Below are positions 44,116-52,748 of a stretch of DNA of 64,000 nt, in pieces. Source of the DNA: Sphingomonas yantingensis (lineage in GTDB: Bacteria > Pseudomonadota > Alphaproteobacteria > Sphingomonadales > Sphingomonadaceae); the NCBI RefSeq assembly GCF_014199325.1, contig NZ_JACIJJ010000001.1, forward strand, positions 1,176,663 to 1,240,662. Direction: 5' to 3'. How positions within the stretch are numbered: position 1 is the first letter of the stretch; the number at the start of each line of letters is the position of its first letter. The notes beneath the pieces are model-generated. The model was not told the origin of the DNA. It did no database searches and was given only the letters and a program-made list of their open reading frames with translations. A program made the position numbers and the translations under genes.

Positions 44116-46397
44116 CGCGTCGCCACCAGCGACACGAACCAGCGGCGCGGCGCGCCCGGCCCGATGGCGCGCGGATCGGCGGCGCCGGCAACCTCGGCGA
44201 TCGCGACTTCGCCGATGTCGCTGAAGGTGCCGAAGCTGGCATAGCCGCGGTCGAAGACGTTGCGCACCTCGACCATCAGGCGAAGGCCGTCGGCGAGCGC
44301 GACGCCCGCCCGCGCATTGGCGACGAGGTACCCGGCAAGCGGCGCAACGTCGTTGCCCTCGTCCCCTACCAGCCGCTGGCCCGAGCGCGCGATGAGGTCG
44401 CCGCCCAACGACCAGCCGCGAGGGGTATAGTCGATCGAAAGCGCGCCGCTATGCCGCGGAAGGCCGGACAAGCGGTCGCCGGGCTCCACCGCGATCGTGC
44501 CGTCGTCGGCCGCAGTGGGGTTCGCCGGGCTCGACAGGGTCAACGGCGTGCGGAACGTCGCGTCGACGAAGGCATAGCTTGCGGCGATCCGCCAGTGCGT
44601 GCGCTCGTAGGCGAAGCTTGCCTCGACCCCTTGTCGCCGGGTGCGGCCGATGTTGCGGAAATAGGCGCGGCCGCGGATTTCGGACGCGACGTACTGGATG
44701 TCGTCGGCGTTGGTCGCGCGATAGCTCGACAGCAGCCAACGGAAGCCGCCGCGCCGCCCGCTTGCGCCCAGTTCCCAGTGGCGGGACACGACCTGATTCA
44801 GCGGCGGATCGGCGACGAAGAAGTTGGTGAGCGAACAGGGCGCATTCTCGTCCGCGCAGGAAAGCTCGGCGGCGGTCGGCGCGCGGCTCGTCTCGGCATA
44901 GCCGGCGCGCAGGGTGAGGCGCGGCGACAGCGTCCAGTCGAACTCGATGCCCGGATTGGTTCGCTCGAACGCGTGGCGGCCGTTCAACGCGGTGCCGATC
45001 AGGTCGATCAGCTCGATCCGGGTGCGGTTCCAGCGGACGCCGATCTCCGCCGACAGGCCGGGGGCGATCGGCAGGCGGTCGAGCGCGAACACCCCGACGC
45101 TGCTGCTGTTCGTGACAAGCCCGACGGGCGCGATCGCGCCATCCGGCTGGACGATCGTCGGGCCGAGCCCCGAGACTCCGCGCGTTTCGTCGATCGCGCC
45201 AAGCTCGGTCGCGGTGTCAAAGCGCGTGCGCGCCTCGTCATAGCTTGCGCCGACCGCGAGCATGTTCTCGCCCGCGCCGAGCGACCGCGTGTCGACGATC
45301 TGCGCGAGAATGCCGCGGCTGCGCGTCCGCTCGCGCCCGGTGTTGCGCACGCCATAGGCGTCGATGCCGTCGAATTCGCCGATGGCGTTACCGGCGGCAT
45401 CATTCAGGACCGACTGTTCCTCCTCCTCCCCGTCGTCGTCGCCGACGGTTTCGAGACAGAGCAGGCCCTCCTCGTCCGCCTCCTCGCATTCCTCGATGTC
45501 GGCTGCGTCGCCATTCAGGTTTCGGCGCAGGAGGAACTGTTCGTATGCCGACGCTTCTATCCGGGTGTGCGTGCCGAGGCGAAGCCAGGGATGGACGCTG
45601 ATCCGCCAGTAACTGCTGCGGGTGTTGTCGGGATGGGTGAAGACCGCATCGCGGCGCGCGGCATAAAGCTCGACCGGTACGACGCCGTTGCCCGTCAGGT
45701 CGCTGTCGGCACCGATAAGCTTGACGTGGAGCCCGCCGCCTGCGCCGTCATAACCGAAATCGGCATAGCCGTTGTAGAGTGTCGAGGGGCTGAAATCGCG
45801 CCAGCCGCCATCGTGACGTTCCTGCGCGGCGAGGAATGCACTCCACGGCCCCGACGAAAGGCCTGCCGCTGCGGACCCTTCGGCATAGCCGAACCGGCCG
45901 CCGGTGCCGGTGAGCGTCAGGCCGGGGGTGTCGCGGCCGGTCGCGGTCTCGATCACCATCGCGCCGCCCAGCGCATTGAGGCCATAGACCGGATTGGCGT
46001 CGAGCAGGGTGACGCGCCGGATCGCGGCTTCCGGTATAAGGTCGAACTGCACGGTATCCCCGAACGGCTGGTTGAACCGCGCGCCGTCGAGATAGACGGC
46101 GAGGCCCTGTGCCAGCCCTTGAAGCGGCGAGGCGGAAAAGCCGCGATAGACGAGGTTGGGCTGCCACGGATTGCCCTGTGCGTCCTGTAGCGTGACGCCC
46201 GCCACCTCGCGCGTCAGTGCGGCGAACAGGTCCGGATGGCCTGCGCGTGTGATCGCGGCGGCGTCCACCGCGACGGCATCGTCGGCATCGGCGGTGGTGC
46301 CGGGCGCGGTGACGACGATCGGCGCGTCCGCCTCCTGCGCATGCGCGGTGCCGGCCATGGCGATCGCGGTCGCGGTCAGAAGTGTCGGTAGTCGCAT
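44112..46397 (-). CDS. TonB-dependent receptor with an acidic extracellular loop
   Basis: A 761-residue outer-membrane receptor: signal peptide (LLTATAIAMAGTAHAQ), a TonB-box-like APIVVTAPG, a plug domain (VAGVTLQDAQGNPWQPNLVYRGF, LYNGYADF) and a barrel that ends WFVSLVATR. At about residues 298-329 (45411-45503) is an insert rich in Asp and Glu with two cysteines: EECEEADEEG, then LLCLETVGDDDGEEEE. It lies beside the quinoprotein island and next to the CXXCW gene, so uptake of a metal (possibly a lanthanide) or its chelate is a fair guess. Siderophore-type substrates are also possible. Confidence 0.88.
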   Translation of the reverse strand: MRLPTLLTATAIAMAGTAHAQEADAPIVVTAPGTTADADDAVAVDAAAITRAGHPDLFAALTREVAGVTLQDAQGNPWQPNLVYRGFSASPLQGLAQGLAVYLDGARFNQPFGDTVQFDLIPEAAIRRVTLLDANPVYGLNALGGAMVIETATGRDTPGLTLTGTGGRFGYAEGSAAAGLSSGPWSAFLAAQERHDGGWRDFSPSTLYNGYADFGYDGAGGGLHVKLIGADSDLTGNGVVPVELYAARRDAVFTHPDNTRSSYWRISVHPWLRLGTHTRIEASAYEQFLLRRNLNGDAADIEECEEADEEGLLCLETVGDDDGEEEEQSVLNDAAGNAIGEFDGIDAYGVRNTGRERTRSRGILAQIVDTRSLGAGENMLAVGASYDEARTRFDTATELGAIDETRGVSGLGPTIVQPDGAIAPVGLVTNSSSVGVFALDRLPIAPGLSAEIGVRWNRTRIELIDLIGTALNGRHAFERTNPGIEFDWTLSPRLTLRAGYAETSRAPTAAELSCADENAPCSLTNFFVADPPLNQVVSRHWELGASGRRGGFRWLLSSYRATNADDIQYVASEIRGRAYFRNIGRTRRQGVEASFAYERTHWRIAASYAFVDATFRTPLTLSSPANPTAADDGTIAVEPGDRLSGLPRHSGALSIDYTPRGWSLGGDLIARSGQRLVGDEGNDVAPLAGYLVANARAGVALADGLRLMVEVRNVFDRGYASFGTFSDIGEVAIAEVAGAADPRAIGPGAPRRWFVSLVATR

Positions 46398-46442
46398 CGT
46401 TTCTCCCCGCGCCGATCGTGGCAGGCTGGCGGAGCCGCGGCT

Positions 46443-46976
46443 CTAGGCCTTTGGTACGATGGCGGGGCGGGCGGGGCCGCCCGCCGGGCTCACGGGGACC
46501 AGCGGCCAGCCGCGCTCGCGCCAGCCGTCGATCCCCTCTGCGAACCAGCGCACGTCTCGATGCCCCGCCGCGACCAGGCGTCGCGCGGCGTTCCAGCTCA
46601 TCCAGCAATCGGCCAGGCAGAAGACGACGACGGGTCGGCGCTTGTTGGCGGGCGCGACGCTGAGCAGCCACGCGACCGCGCCGGGCGGTGCGTCGCCGCG
46701 CCCCGCCTCGGGCAACCAGCGCGCGCCGGGGATCGTTGCATGGGCCTCGGCCAGCCGCCATGCGCGGCGGGCGGGGTCCCAATGCCCGCCCTCGGCCGGT
46801 GTGACGTCGATCAGGCGTGCGCCGCGGCGCTGGAGCGCGCGGGCGGCGTCGGCGTCGATCCGTACGACCCCGGCCGGCGCTGCCGCCACGACGCCGCGAT
46901 AGCGCGCGATGCGATAGCCAGCGGCGTCGAAATCGCCGCCCTGAAGCGCCGCCACCAGCATCAGCGCCCGCCACAT
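46443..46976 (-). CDS. PQQ-dependent catabolism-associated CXXCW-motif protein
   Basis: A 177-residue protein of the rhodanese-like family found beside quinoprotein dehydrogenases. A short signal (MWRALMLVAALQGG) precedes a rhodanese fold; the hallmark C-x-x-C-W appears as VVFCLADCWMSWNAARRL, and WFAEGIDGWRERGWPL ends the domain. The role is unknown but it is tied by genome context to PQQ enzymes and probably acts in periplasmic redox or assembly. It diverges from the SoxYZ-like gene across a 78-bp gap with a regulon motif. Confidence 0.9.
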   Translation of the reverse strand: MWRALMLVAALQGGDFDAAGYRIARYRGVVAAAPAGVVRIDADAARALQRRGARLIDVTPAEGGHWDPARRAWRLAEAHATIPGARWLPEAGRGDAPPGAVAWLLSVAPANKRRPVVVFCLADCWMSWNAARRLVAAGHRDVRWFAEGIDGWRERGWPLVPVSPAGGPARPAIVPKA

Positions 46977-47030
46977 CGCCCGCCTCCCTCGTCCGTTGGT
47001 CGGATGGTAGGCGGGCGGGGGCGCGGGTAA

Positions 47031-47045
47031 ACGCTACCTTGGTAG
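47031..47045 (-). promoter_or_regulatory. Alcohol-regulon motif, site 1
   Basis: Read on the minus strand: CTACCAAGGTAGCGT. It shares CTACCAAGGTA with the motifs at 51299, 52675 and 60797. It lies 10 bp before the SoxYZ-like start, in the divergent gap with the CXXCW gene. Confidence 0.5.
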
Positions 47046-47054
47046 GAGAGGGAG

Positions 47055-47804
47055 ATGCTCGCGATATTCATGTTCGCGCCGGTTGCGATGGCGGCGGCGC
47101 TGCCCGCCGATCCGCTCGGCTCGCCGATGTGGGCCGACCATGCGCGCGTGCTGTTCGCCGATGCCCCCGTCGAGTTCGACCGGCGCGTGGTCGTCGACAT
47201 GCCGATGCTGGCGGAGAACCAGCGCGTCTTTCCCGTCGCCATCGACGCCAGCGCGCTGCCCGACGTGAAGCGCATCGTCCTTCTCGCCGACCTCAACCCC
47301 ATTCCCGTCGCGATCGACTATGCCCCGACGGGTGCCGCGCCGGTGGTGTCGGTGCGGATCAAGCTCGACCAGCGCACGCCGGTGCGCGCGGCGGTGCTGA
47401 CCGGCGACGGGCGCTGGCATATCAACGGCGCGTGGATCGACGCGGCGGGCGGCGGCTGTTCCGCCCCGCCGGTCAGCCGCGTGAAGGGCGACTGGGCCGA
47501 GCATCTGGGCGAGGTGCGCGCGCGGGCGGTGCTGGTCGGGGCGGAGGCGAGGCTGCGCGTCGCGATCCGGCATCCGATGGACACCGGCCTCGTCGGCAAC
47601 ACGCCGCTCTACCATGTCGAGGAACTGTCGGTCTGGCGCGGCGAAACCCGGCTGGGATCGATGAAGCTCTGGGCGTCGGTCGCGGAGGATCCGGCGATCG
47701 GCCTGATCCTCCCCGCCGCCGCCGGCGACACGCTGACGATCCGCGGGCGCGACACCAACGGGCGAGAGATCGAGGGCAGGGTCGCGGTGCAGGCAGCGCC
47801 ATGA
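47055..47804 (+). CDS. Quinoprotein dehydrogenase-associated SoxYZ-like carrier
   Basis: A 249-residue exported protein with a short signal (MLAIFMFAPVAMAAALP). An N-terminal SoxY-like domain carries a cysteine in AAGGGCSAPP, which resembles the GGCG swinging arm of SoxY; a SoxZ-like domain follows (VRIAIRHPMDTGL... GETRLGSMKLWASVAEDP). It is known by context as a carrier near PQQ dehydrogenases; the cargo is not established. The next gene overlaps it by ATGA. Confidence 0.9.
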   Translation: MLAIFMFAPVAMAAALPADPLGSPMWADHARVLFADAPVEFDRRVVVDMPMLAENQRVFPVAIDASALPDVKRIVLLADLNPIPVAIDYAPTGAAPVVSVRIKLDQRTPVRAAVLTGDGRWHINGAWIDAAGGGCSAPPVSRVKGDWAEHLGEVRARAVLVGAEARLRVAIRHPMDTGLVGNTPLYHVEELSVWRGETRLGSMKLWASVAEDPAIGLILPAAAGDTLTIRGRDTNGREIEGRVAVQAAP

Positions 47805-48742
47805 GGCTGACGCGGCGCACGCTGCTCGGCGGCATGGCCGCGCTGCCCGTCGCGGTGCGGGCGCAGTCGCTCGATTATCGGATCGAGCCGGTGGAGGTGG
47901 GCGACGGCCTGTGGATCGTGCGCGGGGCCGATGCGCCGATCGAGCGCGGCAATGGCGGCGCGATCGCCAATCTTGCGATCCTGGCGGGGGACGAGGCGGC
48001 GATCCTGATCGATTGCGGGCCGTCGCTGCGCTACGGTCGGGTGCTCGATGCGGTGGCGCGCAAACTGACGGGCAAGCCGGTCGGGCATGTGTTCCTGACG
48101 CATCTCCATCCCGACCACGGCTTCGCCGCCGGCGCATTCGCGAACGCCGAAGTGGCGGGCACGGCCGAAGTGCGGCGCGAGCTTCAGGCGACGGCGGCGG
48201 GCTATGCGGACGGCATGTACCGGCTGCTGGGCGACTGGATGCGCGGAACCGAGCCGGTGGTCCCCGCCGCGACCGTGACCGCGGGCGAGCGCTTGGTGGC
48301 GGGGCGGCGGCTCGTCTTCGCGCCGATGGCGGGGCACAGCCCGGCGGATCTGGTCGTCACCGACGTGGCGACGGGAACGATGATCGCCGGCGATCTCGTC
48401 TTTCACGATCGCGCGCCGTCCACGCCCGATGCCGATCTGGCAACGTGGCGAAAGACGCTGGGGACGCTGGCGGCGATGTCCCACAAGGGTTTGCTGCCGG
48501 GGCACGGGCCGTTCGATCCGGGCGGACAGGCGGCGATCGCGCAGACGCTGGACTGGATCGACTGGCTGGAGAGCAGTCTTCGCGGCTCGGTGGCGGCGGG
48601 GTTGGACATGGTGGCGGCGGGCGAGGTCGCGATCCCGGCTCGGTTCGATGGGCTGAAGGCGGCGCGCTACGAGCTCCAGCGGTCGGTCTCGCACTTCTAC
48701 CCGCGGCTCGAGGCCGAGCTTTTCCCCCGCGCCGACCAATAG
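47801..48742 (+). CDS. Quinoprotein relay-system zinc metallohydrolase
   Basis: A 313-residue metallo-beta-lactamase-fold hydrolase with a twin-arginine-like leader (MRLTRRTLLGGMAALPVAVRAQ). Zinc ligands are in FLTHLHPDHGF (HxHxDH), MAGHSPADLVV, IAGDLVFHDRAPS and LLPGHGPF. It is coupled to the SoxYZ-like gene, as typical of the quinoprotein relay system. The substrate is not known. Confidence 0.9.
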   Translation: MRLTRRTLLGGMAALPVAVRAQSLDYRIEPVEVGDGLWIVRGADAPIERGNGGAIANLAILAGDEAAILIDCGPSLRYGRVLDAVARKLTGKPVGHVFLTHLHPDHGFAAGAFANAEVAGTAEVRRELQATAAGYADGMYRLLGDWMRGTEPVVPAATVTAGERLVAGRRLVFAPMAGHSPADLVVTDVATGTMIAGDLVFHDRAPSTPDADLATWRKTLGTLAAMSHKGLLPGHGPFDPGGQAAIAQTLDWIDWLESSLRGSVAAGLDMVAAGEVAIPARFDGLKAARYELQRSVSHFYPRLEAELFPRADQ

Positions 48743-48746
48743 CGAA

Positions 48747-48770
48747 ACGGGCGGCGTCGCCGCCGCCCGT
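48747..48770. terminator. Bidirectional hairpin between converging genes
   Basis: ACGGGCGGCG-TCGC-CGCCGCCCGT: a perfect 10-bp stem with a 4-base loop, between the metallohydrolase stop and the porin stop. It has only short T runs on either side. Confidence 0.7.
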
Positions 48771-48776
48771 CGATCT

Positions 48777-50192
48777 TCAGAAGAACAGGATCGCCCCCAG
48801 CGCCAGCGCATCGCTGGTCGCGCGGTTGTTGTTCTGTGCCTCGGCCCGCGTATGCGTATACTCGCCGAGCAGCGTCACCCAGCTCGTCAGGCCGTAGCGG
48901 ACCTGGCCCACCCAGCTCGAATTGTTGTCGAGGAGCGTCGGGTTCACTTCGCCGTCCGCCAGGTCGAGATAGCTGGCACCATAGCTTGCCCCCAGCGTCA
49001 GCTTGCCGATGCCGTAGGTGCCCTGGACGTAGAAGCCGTTGCTGTCGCGCTTGCGCCCCAGCGCATCGGTCGAGAGGATGAACAGCCCCGTCGTGCCGAC
49101 GCCGGTGCCCATATAGTAATAGCCGAGCAGGCTAGCCGACCCGGCGGTCAGCTTCGCGCCCACGTCGAACGCGCGGCCGGTATAGCTCGGCGAACCGGCA
49201 ATGCCGTCATGGCTCTGGATGATGCCCGAGGCCCAGACATGCGCGCCGAACCCGCCGCCGGCATAGTCGTAGACGATCTTGCCCTGGAAGCCGGGGGTGT
49301 CGTTATACTCGGTCTCGCCGATCGTCGTCAGCGGCTGGAACACGCCCGCCGAGAATTGGAGCCCGCCGAACTTGGGGCTGGTGTAGGTGATCTGCGGCTG
49401 GAAGTCGGTGTAGATATAGCCGATGCCGATCCGCCCCAGCGTCGTGTTCGACGGCGCAACGTTGCCCGCGGGCGTGCCGCTGGCCAGCAGCGTGATGTCG
49501 TTGAGGATCGCCTCCGACGCGAACAGCCCGATGTCGCGGCCGATCTTGATCTCGCCGAACTGCGCCTTGCTGAACGTGAGATAGGTCTGGCGGAAGTCGA
49601 TGCCCGCGGTCGAGAGCGCGGTCGGGCTGCCCGCCGAATTGGCGCCGCCGACGCCGGTCACGCTGTTGATGCCGGGATACATGCCGAAATGCGCGCCCAC
49701 GTCCCAGCCGCCCTGGTTGGTGGTCACGTCCACCTTGAAGAAACCTGGCAGCAGGCCGTTGCGGATCGACGAGCTGTTGCCGCCGACCGTCGCCAGCCCG
49801 CCGACGACGGTGCTGCCCGGTCCGCCGCTGTCGCCATTGTCGTGGACGTAGAAGCCGTTGACCGAGCCCGAGAATTTGAGCTGCACGCCACCCATTTCGA
49901 AGCCGATGCCGCTTTCGGTCATCCGCACCGTCCGCTTGTCGTCGAGCGCCTGTGCCGCCGCCTGCTGCGGCGAGGCGGGCGTGCCGGTGGTGACGGTCGC
50001 GGCGGTCGCCGCCGCCGGGGCCGCGGCTTCGCGGGCGGCGAGGGCGTCATATTCCTCGTCGGAGAGGATGCCCTTTTCCTTCAGCTTCTGCAGCAGGTCG
50101 AGCGTGGCCGTTTGGGCCGAGGCCGGTGTCGCAAAGCCCGTCAGGCACGCGGCAAGCATGGTGGCCGAAAGCCACCGCGCGGTGGATCGCAT
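48777..50192 (-). CDS. Outer-membrane porin
   Basis: A 471-residue barrel protein. The signal peptide (WLSATMLAACLTGFATPASAQ) is followed by a short helical region (LLQKLKEKGILSDEEYDAL), an Ala-rich linker and a barrel starting at VQLKFSGSVNGFYVHDN and ending GAILFF. IGRDIGLFASEAI is typical of porins in alcohol-using proteobacteria. I chose ATG 50192 because GGGAGGG precedes it; the in-frame stretch upstream is non-coding. It may let the alcohol substrate into the periplasm. Confidence 0.85.
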   Translation of the reverse strand: MRSTARWLSATMLAACLTGFATPASAQTATLDLLQKLKEKGILSDEEYDALAAREAAAPAAATAATVTTGTPASPQQAAAQALDDKRTVRMTESGIGFEMGGVQLKFSGSVNGFYVHDNGDSGGPGSTVVGGLATVGGNSSSIRNGLLPGFFKVDVTTNQGGWDVGAHFGMYPGINSVTGVGGANSAGSPTALSTAGIDFRQTYLTFSKAQFGEIKIGRDIGLFASEAILNDITLLASGTPAGNVAPSNTTLGRIGIGYIYTDFQPQITYTSPKFGGLQFSAGVFQPLTTIGETEYNDTPGFQGKIVYDYAGGGFGAHVWASGIIQSHDGIAGSPSYTGRAFDVGAKLTAGSASLLGYYYMGTGVGTTGLFILSTDALGRKRDSNGFYVQGTYGIGKLTLGASYGASYLDLADGEVNPTLLDNNSSWVGQVRYGLTSWVTLLGEYTHTRAEAQNNNRATSDALALGAILFF

Positions 50193-50304
50193 CGGTTTTC
50201 CCTCCCCTGATATGGCTGCCCAGGCGGCAGCTCGGTCCGGGGAGGGTGCCGGGGGGCGGGCACCCCCGATATTGCACTTTGGGCGACCCGCCGCCGCCCG
50301 ATCT

Positions 50305-51261
50305 TCAGGGGGCGACAACCACCCCCCAGGGGGCATCACCCGTTGGAATCTGGGCGATTTCCCTGGCCGCGGCGACGTCGATTACCGACAGCGTGTCGGA
50401 CAGGCCGTTGGCCGCATAGGCGCGGGTCCCGTCGCGACTGATACCAAGGTGCCAGACGCGCTGGCCGACCGGGACGTAGCCCGTGACTGCGCGGGTTGCG
50501 GTATCGACGATCGCGACCGTGTTCGCGCGGCCGAGCGCGACCAGCGCCTTGCGCCCGTCGGGAGTGAAGTGGACACCCACCGGCAACACCTTGTCAGAGG
50601 TGACGCCAGGGGGCTTGAACGCGATGCTGTGGACAACCTTGCGCGTCGCGGTGTCGACGATCTGAAGCGTGCCGCCGATCTCCGCCGTGACCCATAGCTC
50701 GCGGCCATCGGCGGTGAACTCGGCATGACGGGGACGCTGGTCGACTTCGGTCTCCGCCACCATCTTGCCGGTCGCAATGTCGATCCAGTGCGCCTTGTTA
50801 TCGGTCTCCGACGTCGCGATCACCCACTTGCCGTCGGGGCTGGTCGCCATTCCTTCGGGCTCGATGCCGACATCCACCTGAAAGGCGACGCGGCGGCCGG
50901 GAATGTCGATCGCGGTGACGGCGGCGTCGCGCTCGTTCGCGGCGAACAGCGTACGGCCGTCGACCGACAGCGCGAATTGCTCGGGATCCTCGCCCGAGGG
51001 GAGGTCGTAGAGGACCTTGCCCGTCGCGCGGTCGATCACCTGCACCGCATGGTCGTTTGATGCGCAGACATAGAGATACTTGCCGTCGCGGCTCATCGTC
51101 AGGCCGCGGGGGCGCGCGCCCACGGGCCAAGTGGCGACGGGCTTCATCGTCGCCGCGTCTATGACGGTGATGGAATTGCCGCGTTCGTTCGAGACGTAGA
51201 TCGTCTCGGCAAGGGCAGGGGCGGGCACCGCGATCAGGGCGGCGAGGATCAGGCTGCGCAT
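50305..51261 (-). CDS. PQQ-dependent catabolism-associated beta-propeller protein
   Basis: A 318-residue exported seven-bladed beta-propeller with YVTN-type repeats: signal peptide MRSLILAALIAVPAPALA, then IYVSNERGNSITVIDA, LYVCASNDHAVQVIDRATGKV, LFAANERDAAVTAIDI and LWVTAEIGGTLQIVDT. The family accompanies quinoprotein dehydrogenases; it may bind partners in the periplasm. It is divergent from pedF, with a regulon motif between them. Confidence 0.9.
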   Translation of the reverse strand: MRSLILAALIAVPAPALAETIYVSNERGNSITVIDAATMKPVATWPVGARPRGLTMSRDGKYLYVCASNDHAVQVIDRATGKVLYDLPSGEDPEQFALSVDGRTLFAANERDAAVTAIDIPGRRVAFQVDVGIEPEGMATSPDGKWVIATSETDNKAHWIDIATGKMVAETEVDQRPRHAEFTADGRELWVTAEIGGTLQIVDTATRKVVHSIAFKPPGVTSDKVLPVGVHFTPDGRKALVALGRANTVAIVDTATRAVTGYVPVGQRVWHLGISRDGTRAYAANGLSDTLSVIDVAAAREIAQIPTGDAPWGVVVAP

Positions 51262-51298
51262 CCCCTGAGAATATCGCGCCGCGCGCGCGACCGCGAAC

Positions 51299-51313
51299 CT
51301 ACCAAAGTACAAT
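51299..51313 (+). promoter_or_regulatory. Alcohol-regulon motif, site 2
   Basis: CTACCAAAGTACAAT lies in the 109-bp gap between the beta-propeller gene and pedF. It matches site 3 at 12 of 15 positions. Confidence 0.6.
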
Positions 51314-51370
51314 GTCGCGTCCCCATGCTGCGCAGCACACTCCGCCGCGAAAGCCCGAATGGGGAGAGGC

Positions 51371-51808
51371 ATGATGACGAGGCGTTACGAGCGGGCTGCG
51401 ATGATCGCGGCGACGCTCCTGTTCACGACCACCTTCGCGCTCAAGGTGACGGCGCACGACAATGTGACGCCGCAGCCGGTCGATACCTCGAAGCTGCCCG
51501 ATATCGGCGAGGAATGGCGGACGGTGAACCCGTATCGCGGCAATCCCGACGCCATCAAGATTGGCGAGTCCGCCTATGGCGGCAATTGCGCGCGCTGCCA
51601 CGGGCTGGAGGCGATCAGCGGCGGCATCGCCCCCGACCTGCGCTATCTCGAGGTCGGCGAGGCGGGGGACGAATGGTTCATCGGCCGCTATCGCCACGGC
51701 GCCTCGCGCGACGGCAAGGTGTTCATGCCGCCCTTCGGCGACATCATCGGGCAGAAGGCGGGCTGGGCGATCCGCTCCTGGCTCGACACCAAGCACCAGG
51801 AGTCCTGA
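51371..51808 (+). CDS. pedF: Cytochrome c-550 PedF
   Basis: A 145-residue exported c-type cytochrome that takes electrons from a PQQ alcohol dehydrogenase. The signal (AAMIAATLLFTTTFALKVTA) is followed by DIGEEWRTVNPYRG, the heme site CARCH and the likely methionine ligand in VFMPPFGDI. GGGGAGAGGC precedes the ATG at 51371. It begins the unit pedF-binding protein-dehydrogenase. Confidence 0.93.
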   Translation: MMTRRYERAAMIAATLLFTTTFALKVTAHDNVTPQPVDTSKLPDIGEEWRTVNPYRGNPDAIKIGESAYGGNCARCHGLEAISGGIAPDLRYLEVGEAGDEWFIGRYRHGASRDGKVFMPPFGDIIGQKAGWAIRSWLDTKHQES

Positions 51809-51812
51809 GGCG

Positions 51813-52664
51813 ATGCTGTCGCGTCGCGGCTTCGTGCGCGGCGCCGCGGCCGCGATTGCCGGTGCGGTCGCCGCGCCGCTGGTCGCCGCGCCGCTGGCAA
51901 AGATCCGCGCGCTCGGCGTGATGCGCATCGCGGTCTATCGCGACTTTGCCCCTTGGGCGGCGGAGCGGGAAGGCAGGCTGGTCGGGATCGACGTCGATCT
52001 CGGCAAGCTGATCGCCTCGAAGCTCGGCGTGCGGGGGGAGGCGATCCAGTATATCGCCGACGAGTCGGTCGACGACGACCTGCGCAACATGGTGTGGCGC
52101 GGGTCGCTGCTGGGACAGGCGCCGGGCGACGTGATGATGCACGTCCCCTATGATCGCGTCCTCGGCCAGCGGAACGACCGCGCGGTGCTGATCGCGCCCT
52201 ATTACCGCGAGAGTTTCGCGATGGTGTGCAATCGCGCCACCACCGATTGCGAGGTGCCGCCGCCGCAATTGAAGGGCAAGAAGCTCGTCGCCGAGCTCGA
52301 CAGCATTCCCGACTTCTACCTGTCGGGATCGTTCGGCGGCGTGCTGCGCCCCGACGTCAAGAACAAGCTGTCGGGCGAGGCGGCGGTCGCCGCGGTCGCG
52401 GGCGGAGAGGCCGACGCGGCGGTCGCGACCCGCGCGCAGGTCGAGGCGGGGATCAAGGCGTCGGGCGATCGCCTGACGCTGCGCAAGGGGCCGCTGCCGG
52501 CGATGACCAGCCCCGGCTGGAACGTCGGCATGGCGGTCAAGGACGACAGCCGGGACCTGGGCGACGAGATCGAGCGGATCATGGAGGGGCTGGCGAAATC
52601 GGGCGAGCTGGCCGGCGTGTTCGCCGCGCACGGCGTCGAGTATCGACCGCCGCTCCTCACCTGA
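51813..52664 (+). CDS. XoxJ-like quinoprotein-associated substrate-binding protein
   Basis: A 283-residue exported protein of the solute-binding fold. The leader MLSRRGFVRGAAAAIAGAVAA resembles a twin-arginine signal. The fold starts LGVMRIAVYRDFAPWAAEREGRLVGIDVDLGKLI; a C-terminal ALAKSGELAGVFAAHGVEY-like helix closes it. Such proteins (XoxJ, MxaJ) lie with methanol and ethanol dehydrogenases and may help activate the enzyme rather than serve an ABC transporter; no transporter genes lie nearby. Confidence 0.9.
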   Translation: MLSRRGFVRGAAAAIAGAVAAPLVAAPLAKIRALGVMRIAVYRDFAPWAAEREGRLVGIDVDLGKLIASKLGVRGEAIQYIADESVDDDLRNMVWRGSLLGQAPGDVMMHVPYDRVLGQRNDRAVLIAPYYRESFAMVCNRATTDCEVPPPQLKGKKLVAELDSIPDFYLSGSFGGVLRPDVKNKLSGEAAVAAVAGGEADAAVATRAQVEAGIKASGDRLTLRKGPLPAMTSPGWNVGMAVKDDSRDLGDEIERIMEGLAKSGELAGVFAAHGVEYRPPLLT

Positions 52665-52674
52665 CGCGCGCATC

Positions 52675-52693
52675 CTTCCAAGGTCCAATTGTG
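52675..52693 (+). promoter_or_regulatory. Alcohol-regulon motif, site 3
   Basis: CTTCCAAGGTCCAATTGTG, 56 bp before the PQQ dehydrogenase start. CCAAGGTCCAATTGTG agrees with site 4 at 13 of 16 positions. Confidence 0.6.
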
Positions 52694-52748
52694 GGGGCGA
52701 GGGCCCGGCGTAGCATCCGAACGAGAGAGCAGAACTAGGGGAAGAGGC

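Noticed and set aside
51813..52664. Assigning the XoxJ-like protein to an ABC transporter
   Set aside because: No permease or ATPase gene lies nearby, and the quinoprotein context explains it better.
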